A DNA stretch of 14,290 nucleotides, from positions 1 through 14,290 of the forward strand of contig JBJHCE010000073.1 in the NCBI GenBank assembly GCA_050485865.1, in the 5' to 3' direction. Under the pieces are notes generated by a model. It saw nothing but the letters and a program-made list of their open reading frames with translations, ran no database searches and was not told the DNA's origin. The DNA comes from SKNW01 sp050485865. Its GTDB lineage: Bacteria > Gemmatimonadota > Gemmatimonadetes > Longimicrobiales > Gaopeijiaceae. Made by a program: the position numbers and the translations under genes. Below, piece by piece: positions 6,363-13,380 of the stretch (position 1 is the stretch's first letter; each line of letters begins with the position of its first letter).

Positions 6363-7307
6363 GTGCCTCCCGCTCCCCCGGACCGAGGGCGCCTGGCCCG
6401 GGCATCGCTCGTCGTCGGGACCCTCGGGGTCCTCCTGGCGACCGGTAGCTGCGCTCCTTCCCTCGGGGGGTTCCGGAGCGGCGATGCCGCACTCGAGCCC
6501 ACGGTGGGCCCGGCGAACGGTACCGTCCTGGTGGCCGGAGGCGGGCGCCTGGGCCCCGAGATCTGGGAGCGGTTCGTGGAGCTTGCCGGCGGGCCCGGGG
6601 CACGGATCGTCGTGATCCCCACCGCAGGGACCGAAGAGGACTTCCCGGAGACCTGGTCCGGCTTCATCCCCCTGAGGGAGGCAGGGGTCACGAACCTCCA
6701 GGTTCTCCACACCCGGGACCGGACCGAGGCGGATTCCGATCTCTTCTCCGCGGTGCTCCGGGACGCGACGGGGGTCTGGATCCCCGGGGGCCGGCAGTGG
6801 CGCCTCGTGGATTCCTACCTGAACACGCGGGTCCACGAGGAACTTCGCAGGCTCCTCGACCGGGGCGGGGTCGTGGGCGGCACCTCGGCCGGCGCCTCGA
6901 TCCAGGCCGAGTTCCTGGTCCGCGGGGACCCGGCCTCGAACCAGATCATCGTGGCCCCGAACTACGAGGTGGGCTTCGGGTTCCTCTCGGGGACCGCCGT
7001 GGACCAGCATCTCCTGACCCGCGCCCGGGAGAACGACCTCTGGGAAGTGCTCCAGCTCCGCCCCGATCTCCTGGGCATCGGCATCGACGAGGGGACGGCG
7101 CTGGTGGTGACCGGGGACCGGGCCGAGGTGATCGGCTCGAGCCAGGTCTACCTCTACCTTCCCTCCGACCCCGTGCGAACCCCTCGTCCCCTGAGACCCG
7201 GGGCCGTGGTGGACCTGCGCCAGTGGACCCAGGGGATCGTCCTCGACGTGAACGTGGACGCGGACCACCCCGAGGCCGGCGCCGGGGCCCCGCGCGGCGT
7301 CCACTGA
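6363..7307 (+). CDS. cyanophycinase-like serine peptidase (S51 family), exported
   Basis: A 314-residue protein. The N-terminal Arg residues, a hydrophobic stretch (about 14-26) and Cys30 in LLATGSC look like a lipoprotein or Sec signal, although the lipobox is imperfect because it lacks a hydrophobic residue at -3. The body is class-I-glutamine-amidotransferase-like: VIPTAGTEED (84-93), VWIPGGRQWRLV (138-149), nucleophile Ser175 in GGTSAGAS, His216 in VDQHLLTRARENDL and Glu243 in GIGIDEGTALVV, matching the Ser-His-Glu triad of peptidase S51. Relatives include cyanophycinase, which cuts beta-Asp-Arg dipeptides from cyanophycin, and peptidase E. No cyanophycin synthetase is in the window, and an exported member may act on other beta-aspartyl or isopeptide substrates. 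The GTG start at 6363 lies two bases after the nfuA stop, without an obvious Shine-Dalgarno, so coupling to nfuA is likely. Confidence 0.87.
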   Translation: MPPAPPDRGRLARASLVVGTLGVLLATGSCAPSLGGFRSGDAALEPTVGPANGTVLVAGGGRLGPEIWERFVELAGGPGARIVVIPTAGTEEDFPETWSGFIPLREAGVTNLQVLHTRDRTEADSDLFSAVLRDATGVWIPGGRQWRLVDSYLNTRVHEELRRLLDRGGVVGGTSAGASIQAEFLVRGDPASNQIIVAPNYEVGFGFLSGTAVDQHLLTRARENDLWEVLQLRPDLLGIGIDEGTALVVTGDRAEVIGSSQVYLYLPSDPVRTPRPLRPGAVVDLRQWTQGIVLDVNVDADHPEAGAGAPRGVH

Positions 7308-8653
7308 CCCCTCCCCCGGGCACCTCACCCCCGGTCCCGGTCCGGCTCGGGGCGGCGGAGCTCCCCCGCGCGGGATCCCGGGCGACCCCGGTCCGCATCG
7401 TCCCCGCTGCCGAGCGGGCCCTCCGCGAGGGGCATCCCTGGCTCTTCGCCTCGTCCATTCGCGAGGTGAAGGGCGACCCCCGGGCCGGCGACCCGGTGGT
7501 CGTGTTCGACCGGAAGAACCGCTTCCTCGCCGCCGGAATCTGGGACCCGGAGGGCCCGATCCGGGTCCGCGTCCTCACCGAGGGGGAGCCGGAAGGGGTC
7601 GGCGAGGACCTCTTCCAGGACCGGATCGGGCGGGCCCTCGCCCGCCGCCGCCCCCTCCTGGACGCCCCGGAGGTGACCGGGATCCGCCTCCTCCACGGGG
7701 AAAGCGACGGCCTTTCGGGGGTCGTGGCGGACCGCTTCGGCGACCGCGTCGTGGTGAAGCTCTACTCCGCCGCCTGGATCCCCCACCTGGCCACGCTCGC
7801 CCGTCTTCTCGCCGGGGCCGAGGGATTCGGCCCGGCCGGGGCGCCCCTTCCCGAGATCCTCGTCCTCGTGGCCCGAAGGCTCGAGCGCTCGCCTCTCCTT
7901 CCGCCCCCCCTCCGGACCCCGGTTCTCCTCGAGGCCGGCGGCGTGGAGGGGCCACGGCCCGGATCCCCCGCCCCGCCGGTCCCGCCCTTCCCGGACGACG
8001 GCGCCCTCCCCTTTCTCGAGCACGGCATGCGGTTCGAGGCCCACCCCCTCGTGGGGCACAAGACCGGGTTCTACCTGGACCAGCGGGACAACCGGAGGCT
8101 CCTCCAGGAGCGGACCGGGGCCCGCGTGCTCAACGTGTTCAGCTACACCGGGGGATTCTCGGTGGCGGCGGCCCGCGGGGGGGCCCGGGAGGTCACGAGC
8201 CTCGACGTGAGCGCCCCGGCGCTGGCGCAGGCGGAGCGGCACTTCCGGCTGAACGCCCATGACCCCGACGTGGCCGCCGCCCGGCACCGGACCCTGGAGG
8301 GCGACGCCTTCGAGCAGCTCCGCGCTCTCGCCGCCCGGAAGGAGCGCTTCGACACGGTGGTCATTGACCCGCCCTCCTTCGCGAAGGACCGGAAGAGCAC
8401 CCCCGGCGCCCTCGAGCGCTACGCCCGCCTCACCGCCCTCGGCGTCGCCCTCCTGGAGCCCGGCGGCCTCCTGGTCCAGGCCTCCTGCTCGAGCCGGGTC
8501 CCCGCCGACGACTTCCACATGGCGGTGCACCGGGCCGCCCGGGCCGCGGGCCGCCCCCTCACCGAGATCGAACGCACGGGGCACCCCCTCGACCACCCGG
8601 TGGTCTGGCCCGAGAGTGCCTACCTGAAGGCACTCTGGGCGAGGGTGGACTGA
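7304..8653 (+). CDS. rlmI: RlmI/RlmK-family 23S rRNA cytosine-5 methyltransferase
   Basis: Homology to RlmI, which makes m5C1962 in E. coli 23S rRNA, begins near 7395 with RIVPAAERALREGHPWLF, the start of the PUA RNA-binding domain. Next come LLHGESDGLSGVVADRFGD, EHGMRFE, and the hallmark GHKTGFYLDQRDNR (residues 251-264). The Rossmann methyltransferase domain carries SAM motif I in LNVFSYTGGFSVAAARGG, DPPSF (355-359), and QASCSS (392-397) with the likely catalytic Cys395. No in-frame ATG, GTG or TTG lies between the S51 stop and the homology start. The start given is a CTG overlapping that stop as CTGA, which adds a Pro-rich leader; a GTG at 7223 is the alternative. Product confidence is high and start confidence low. 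The 3' end overlaps the opposing PBP gene by 34 bases. Confidence 0.88.
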   Translation: MTPPPGTSPPVPVRLGAAELPRAGSRATPVRIVPAAERALREGHPWLFASSIREVKGDPRAGDPVVVFDRKNRFLAAGIWDPEGPIRVRVLTEGEPEGVGEDLFQDRIGRALARRRPLLDAPEVTGIRLLHGESDGLSGVVADRFGDRVVVKLYSAAWIPHLATLARLLAGAEGFGPAGAPLPEILVLVARRLERSPLLPPPLRTPVLLEAGGVEGPRPGSPAPPVPPFPDDGALPFLEHGMRFEAHPLVGHKTGFYLDQRDNRRLLQERTGARVLNVFSYTGGFSVAAARGGAREVTSLDVSAPALAQAERHFRLNAHDPDVAAARHRTLEGDAFEQLRALAARKERFDTVVIDPPSFAKDRKSTPGALERYARLTALGVALLEPGGLLVQASCSSRVPADDFHMAVHRAARAAGRPLTEIERTGHPLDHPVVWPESAYLKALWARVD

Positions 8654-11600
8654 CCCTCCGCCGGAGGGGGTGCCTCAGGCGGCCCGCCCGGCTCCCCACC
8701 CGCCTCCTCCGCATCCACCCCCTCCGGTGCCCCCTCGTTCGCGGCCAGATCCTCGGCAATGAGCCCCTCGATCATCGGCGCCAGCTCGCGCAGGATCTGG
8801 GTCGGGAGGGCCGAGGTGAAGCGGTACGCGTCGGCCTGGTCCCCGGGGACGTACGCGCTGATCACCCCGTAGTACCGGTCGCCGATGAAGAAGACGAAGG
8901 TGGAGGTCCGGTTCACGCTTCGGGACTCGATGAGGCGCCCCCCCGGGGCATAGACCCGGAAGCGGTTGTCGCCCGTGCCGGTCTTTCCGCCCACGGGGAG
9001 CACCACCCCGTCGGCGCCGCGCATGACGCCGCGCACCCGGCGCGCCGTACCCTCCTCCACCACGTCGATCATGGCCTCGCGGAGCACCCGCGCCACCGCC
9101 GGGTCCATGACCCGCTCCCCCTGGGCCCCTTCGCGCACGAGGCGGGTCTCCCAGGGGGTCCCCTCGGCGAAGTGGAGCTCCTCGACCCGGAACGTCGGAA
9201 GGCGCACCCCGTCGTTCAGGATGATCCCCACGAGCTCGTTCAGCGCCGCGGGCCGGTCGCCGGAGCTCCCGATGGCGGTGCCGAGCGACGGGACGATGTT
9301 CTGGAACGGGTAGCCCAGGCGCTGCCACCCGCGAAGGATCTGGGTGAACGCCTCGACCTCGAGGAGGGAGCGGATCCGCTGGTCCTGGGCCTGGGTGCGG
9401 CTCGTGCGGAAGAGCCAGCGGTAGACCTCCTGGCGCGCCTCCTCCGAGGCCCGGATGGCATCCGCGCCCCCGGCGTCCGGGTTCTCGATGAAGAAGCGGG
9501 CGGCCCAGAGCTCCAGGGGGTGGACGCTGGCCAGGTACCCCAGGTCGGCGAGGTCGTGGGGTGTGGGGTCGGCCCGGCGGTAAATGTCTGCGATGGCCGC
9601 TTCGTTGAACCGGTCGTCGGGGAGGTTTTCGCGAAGGACGCGTTCGAATTCCTCGATGGAGGGATCCGGCACCGCGGTCACGTACGCCCACCCCATCCGC
9701 TGCGGGGTCAGCCTCCGGTCGCCGAAGAGCGCCTGCAGGATCTCGATCCGGCTCTTCCCCCGGTACTTCGGGATGAACTGGTTCAGGAACTGGATCCCTT
9801 CCCGGTCGGCGAAGCGGGCCAGGTACTCCTGCCGAAGCGGGGTGCCACGCTCCTCGAGGACGTGGGCGGTGGAGCCCGGAACCCGGTACATGTAGTGGTT
9901 CACCACCTCCCGCATCATCCGGACGAACGGCAGGTTCACCGAGTGCCGGAAGGCCACCCAGACGTTCAGCGCCTGCTGGTTGTAGGTGTTGTCGAAGTTG
10001 GAGAAGGTCTGCACCCCCCCGCCGGTGACGAAGCGCTCCGCGGGGTTTGCCGAGTACATGCGCTCCATGGCGGCGCGCAGTGCGTCCTCGGTGGTCTCCG
10101 AGGGGAAGGCCAGGACGCGGTCGCGGGTCCATGCCGAGAGTCGATCCTGGGATGCGACGGGGAAGACCCGAAGGGAGTCCCGGGGTAGCGCTCCGAACCT
10201 CCCGTGCAGCTCGGCAATGATCTCGAGGTAGCTGGCCAGGGTTCGGAGCTTCGCGGTGGAGCCGAGCTCGAGGCGCGCCGACTCGTTCAGGTTGAAGGGG
10301 GCGTCCAGGTTGTCGGCCTGCACGCGCACCACGTTCCCCATGGGGGTCCGCTCGTGGAGCGAGACCGAGTAGACGACCTCTTCCGGATCGCCCCGGTCCA
10401 GGAGGCGGAACTGGTCGAAACCCCGGGCCTGGATGAAGGCCGGGTCCTGGAGGTCGCGGAAGAGGCGGGTGGCCCGGGCCTGGGCACCGGCGTCGATGGT
10501 GGACCGGGCGACGAGGTCGGTCCGGTCCAGGTCGTAGAGGCGCGGGACCTCGAGAACCGAGAGGAGCCCGGTGCGCACCGTGTTCACCGCCTTCCGCTCC
10601 ACGAAGTCCACCGGGGGGCGCTCCGGGGGGAGGATCCGGGGGTCTTCGCGGGAGGCGAGGGCCGCCTGGGCGAGGGGCGCATCGATCAGGCCGTCCTGCT
10701 GGAGGAGGCGGAGGTAGCGATCGGTGAGCCGGGCCAGGGCATCGCGACCCTCGGGGTTCGCCAGGTACCAGGAGGGGCGCCGCTGGGCGAGGAAGAGGCT
10801 CAGGACCTGCCTGTAGACCCGGGCCGATCGGGCGAGGATCTCGCCGGGGTCACCCTCCCCCGCCCCGTTCGCGGCCTCGAGGGGGGCCGGGGGGAGGACC
10901 CCTTCGGGGAGGACCTCCTCCGGCGAGGGGATTCCCGCCACGCTCCGCGCCGGGATCCGGAGGAGCGCCTCCCGTGCCTCGTCCGGGTCGATGCCGTACC
11001 AGGCCCAGAGGCCGTCGGGGATCCCGGCGATCTCGCCCTCGCCCCGGATCGCCGCCAGGGGTACGGTGTTCACGTAGCTCAGCACGATGCGCCGCCGGGC
11101 CGCCATCGTCTCCTCCCCCTCCATGTAGGCGCGCATTGCCGCGGAGGCCATCTGGAGAAGCTTGTCGCGGGGGCTCTCGGTGAGCCCGTCCGGGGCGTGG
11201 CGGTACTTCTCGATCTGGGTGGCCAGGGTGCTCGCCCCGGCCACGCTCCCCTCCCTCCCGAGGTAGCGGAGCCCCAGGTCCATGGTGCTCCGGACGAGGC
11301 GCCCCCACTCCACCGCCGGGTTCCGGAAGGGCGAGGCAGGATCGAGGGCGGTGCGATTCTCGATGAAGAGGAGGGTCTGCCAGACAATCGGCGGGATGTC
11401 TTCGAACGCCTCGAAGACCCGGTCCGGAGTGGCGTGCCGGAAGAGGAACTCCCCGTCGCGATCGATGATCGTGAGCCCCCCCTGGTCCTTCTCCCGGTAG
11501 ATCGGAAAGAGGCCGTGCTCCCGGACAAGGGAGTGGAGGCGCCCGGAGCTCCGGGCCTGCTCCACGATCCGGAACCCACGGGCCTCGGCCCGCGCGACCC

Positions 11601-11865
11601 GGGCCGGGAGCTCGGTGTACCCCATCCGGAGATCGTACGGGCCCCCGGCGGTGGGAAGGAGCTCGTCGGCAGGCCCCTCCTCCACCCACCAGCGGATCTC
11701 CTCCGCGATGGGAGCCAGGTAACGGGCCTGGAGCGTCGATGTCCGCATCTCCCCGAGGACCAGCCACCCCAGGACCGCGCCAAGGGCCACCACCAGGACG
11801 ACAAAGGCCAGGAGGCAGCCACGCCTCCGGCGCTTCGGGGTGGTGGGCTCATCGGGGGTGGGCAC
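8620..11865 (-). CDS. large divergent class A-type penicillin-binding protein (transglycosylase-transpeptidase)
   Basis: A 1081-residue peptidoglycan synthase-like protein. A cytoplasmic KRRRR stretch precedes one membrane segment (about 16-38), followed by periplasmic domains. The GT51 domain retains Glu169 (FIENRT) and GASTLATQ (210-217) but departs from the family: the usual EDxxFxxH reads ENRTALDP, and the second catalytic Glu of the RKxxE motif appears replaced by Gln238 (DKLLQ). The transpeptidase domain is intact: STAK with Ser536, SVN at 642, KTGT at 961. About 315 residues separate SVN from KTGT, far more than usual, implying a large inserted domain. The tail is Pro/Glu/Ala-rich. The GTG at 11865 overlaps the diguanylate cyclase stop by 17 bases and follows AGGAAC; the frame is open to 11931. 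The two genes are probably cotranscribed. Confidence 0.9.
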   Translation of the reverse strand: MPTPDEPTTPKRRRRGCLLAFVVLVVALGAVLGWLVLGEMRTSTLQARYLAPIAEEIRWWVEEGPADELLPTAGGPYDLRMGYTELPARVARAEARGFRIVEQARSSGRLHSLVREHGLFPIYREKDQGGLTIIDRDGEFLFRHATPDRVFEAFEDIPPIVWQTLLFIENRTALDPASPFRNPAVEWGRLVRSTMDLGLRYLGREGSVAGASTLATQIEKYRHAPDGLTESPRDKLLQMASAAMRAYMEGEETMAARRRIVLSYVNTVPLAAIRGEGEIAGIPDGLWAWYGIDPDEAREALLRIPARSVAGIPSPEEVLPEGVLPPAPLEAANGAGEGDPGEILARSARVYRQVLSLFLAQRRPSWYLANPEGRDALARLTDRYLRLLQQDGLIDAPLAQAALASREDPRILPPERPPVDFVERKAVNTVRTGLLSVLEVPRLYDLDRTDLVARSTIDAGAQARATRLFRDLQDPAFIQARGFDQFRLLDRGDPEEVVYSVSLHERTPMGNVVRVQADNLDAPFNLNESARLELGSTAKLRTLASYLEIIAELHGRFGALPRDSLRVFPVASQDRLSAWTRDRVLAFPSETTEDALRAAMERMYSANPAERFVTGGGVQTFSNFDNTYNQQALNVWVAFRHSVNLPFVRMMREVVNHYMYRVPGSTAHVLEERGTPLRQEYLARFADREGIQFLNQFIPKYRGKSRIEILQALFGDRRLTPQRMGWAYVTAVPDPSIEEFERVLRENLPDDRFNEAAIADIYRRADPTPHDLADLGYLASVHPLELWAARFFIENPDAGGADAIRASEEARQEVYRWLFRTSRTQAQDQRIRSLLEVEAFTQILRGWQRLGYPFQNIVPSLGTAIGSSGDRPAALNELVGIILNDGVRLPTFRVEELHFAEGTPWETRLVREGAQGERVMDPAVARVLREAMIDVVEEGTARRVRGVMRGADGVVLPVGGKTGTGDNRFRVYAPGGRLIESRSVNRTSTFVFFIGDRYYGVISAYVPGDQADAYRFTSALPTQILRELAPMIEGLIAEDLAANEGAPEGVDAEEAGGEPGGPPEAPPPAEGQSTLAQSAFR
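8654..8668. terminator. small GC hairpin just after rlmI stop
   Basis: CCCTCC and GGAGGG pair around a three-base GCC loop, starting immediately after the rlmI TGA. It sits inside the last codons of the opposing PBP gene, so it could slow or stop plus-strand transcription before it runs antisense into that gene. The stem is only six pairs with no T-run, and it may be chance. Confidence 0.3.
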
Positions 11866-13285
11866 GTTCCTGGGTTCTCCGCGTCGGAATGGGTCGGGGC
11901 ACGGGCACGTCCAGGATCTCCCGGACGGCATCGGCGAGGTCGGCGATCTCGAGGGGCTTGATCAGGTAGCGCTGGACTGCACCCGGCGCCGAAGCCCACT
12001 CGATGTCGTCACGGACTCTCCCCGAAATGTAAAGGATGCGGGAAGGTCCGCGCTCCTCCTGGAGCCGGGTGGCGAGGGCGAACCCGCTCATGCCGGGCAT
12101 CACGAGGTCGGTGAGGAGGAGGTCCAGCCCCTCGAGGGAGCGGGCGGTGGCAAGGGCACTCTCGCCATCGGGTGCCTCCACCACCCGGTACCCCAGGCGG
12201 CGAAGGACCTTTCCGAGGGCCACCCGGTTCGCCCGCTCGTCATCCACCACGAGGATCGTCTCGCTTCCGCCCCGGAGGGGGAGCCCGGGCGGGGGCCCGG
12301 GGGCCCCCCCGTCCTCGTCGCTCCCCCCGAGGAGGGCCGGGGTGAGGTCATCCGCCCCCTCGGGGTCCGGGGTGACCGGGGCATCGGGCGCACCGGGAAG
12401 GCCTTCGGAGACCACCTTCGGGGGCGACGCCACGCGGTGGCAGTCCCGTCCCGCCTCCTTCGCGGCGTAGAGCGCCGTGTCCGCCGCGTGTACCAGGTCG
12501 TCTGCCGAGGCGTACCCGGGGGCGTACTGGGCGACACCCGCCGAAAAGGTCACCGGGCCGTGTGGAAGGTCGCGGGAGGCGAACTCGCGGCGGAGCCGGT
12601 CGAGGAAGATCCCCGCCCCGTCGGAGGTGCACCGGTGGAGGATGCTCAGGAACTCCTCCCCGCCCCAGCGGGCCGACAGGTCCATGCGCCGGGTCACGGC
12701 ACGGAGGGCCCCGGCGAACTCCCGGAGCACCCGGTCCCCCTCCCGGTGCCCGTGCTGGTCGTTCAGTCGCTTGAAGTGGTCCAGGTCCATCATGACCACG
12801 GTCACCGGATCTCCGCGGATCGCCGAAGCGAACGCCGCATCGAGGAAGATGGCCGCATGCCGCCGGTTCGGCATCTGGGTGAGCATGTCGGTGAGCGCCA
12901 TGGACTCGGCCGCCGCCCGCTCCCGCCTGAGGAGCTCGGCCAGGAGGCCGATCCCGACGCAGACCACGATGTAGGTGGCCACCATCCAGAAGAGGAGCTG
13001 GAACTCCGGGGTCGGAAGGCTCAGCGCCACCGTGGCCAGGTTGGCCAGGGTGAGCGCCGCCATCCCCCCGGCCAGGGCGAGGGACGCCCCTCGCCACCCA
13101 CGGTAGTAGGTGAGGAGAAAGGGGGGGATGAGCGCCGAGAGCCAGAGCAGGAGCCCCGACTCCTCGGTCATCCACTCGGGAGCGAAGACCGACCCGACGA
13201 CGGGTGCCGACAGGGCGAGCAGGGAAAGCCCGAGCGCCCGTGCGGGGACGGGCGCTGGATCAGGAGTCTGGGCTCGATGGGACAC
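11849..13285 (-). CDS. membrane diguanylate cyclase with C-terminal receiver domain
   Basis: A 478-residue protein. About four membrane helices fill residues 19-117, with no family recognised. A GGDEF domain follows (about 130-285): MMDLDHFKRLND holds the metal-binding acidic residues, RWGGEEF has the catalytic GGEEF at 208-212, and RRMD five residues before it is a good product-inhibition I-site. After a Pro/Gly-rich linker, residues 342-457 form a receiver domain with the DD acidic pair in ILVVDDE, phospho-acceptor Asp393 in LLTDLVMPGMSG, a switch Ser in ILYISG and Lys443 in LIKP. It should make c-di-GMP from GTP under membrane and phosphorelay input; no partner kinase is visible. The GTG at 13285 was chosen over one at 13348 because the latter sits inside the hairpin stem. 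It is followed by the PBP gene with a 17-base overlap. Confidence 0.92.
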   Translation of the reverse strand: MSHRAQTPDPAPVPARALGLSLLALSAPVVGSVFAPEWMTEESGLLLWLSALIPPFLLTYYRGWRGASLALAGGMAALTLANLATVALSLPTPEFQLLFWMVATYIVVCVGIGLLAELLRRERAAAESMALTDMLTQMPNRRHAAIFLDAAFASAIRGDPVTVVMMDLDHFKRLNDQHGHREGDRVLREFAGALRAVTRRMDLSARWGGEEFLSILHRCTSDGAGIFLDRLRREFASRDLPHGPVTFSAGVAQYAPGYASADDLVHAADTALYAAKEAGRDCHRVASPPKVVSEGLPGAPDAPVTPDPEGADDLTPALLGGSDEDGGAPGPPPGLPLRGGSETILVVDDERANRVALGKVLRRLGYRVVEAPDGESALATARSLEGLDLLLTDLVMPGMSGFALATRLQEERGPSRILYISGRVRDDIEWASAPGAVQRYLIKPLEIADLADAVREILDVPVPRPIPTRRTQERAHPR

Positions 13286-13320
13286 GGGCGTGCGCCCCCC
13301 GGAGCGAGGGTTGGGGTGCC

Positions 13321-13358
13321 CTCCCCCGGGGTGCCGCGAACGGAGCACCCCGGGGGAG
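13321..13358 (-). terminator. perfect 14-bp GC hairpin after the S9 peptidase gene
   Basis: CTCCCCCGGGGTGC (13321-13334) and its exact reverse complement (13345-13358) flank a ten-base loop. The hairpin starts 22 bases past the peptidase stop codon and lies upstream of the diguanylate cyclase start, the position of a terminator between two same-strand units. No T-run follows on either strand. Its presence also argues against starting the cyclase at the in-frame GTG at 13348. Confidence 0.65.
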
Positions 13359-13380
13359 CTTCAGCCTGCCGGCGGAGCCG

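Noticed and set aside
11866..11931. Upstream start (11931) for the PBP
   Set aside because: It would deepen the overlap with the cyclase gene to 83 bases; the extra 22 residues are unstructured, and the GTG at 11865 sits just before the basic stretch and membrane anchor.
12280..12320. Dense self-complementary GGGCCC-type runs
   Set aside because: They encode the Pro/Gly linker between the GGDEF and receiver domains; the symmetry follows from CCC/GGG codons rather than a dedicated element.
13286..13348. Upstream GTG start (13348) for the diguanylate cyclase
   Set aside because: That codon falls within the right arm of a perfect 14-bp hairpin, and the added residues are Gly/Pro/Arg-rich with no homology-like order.
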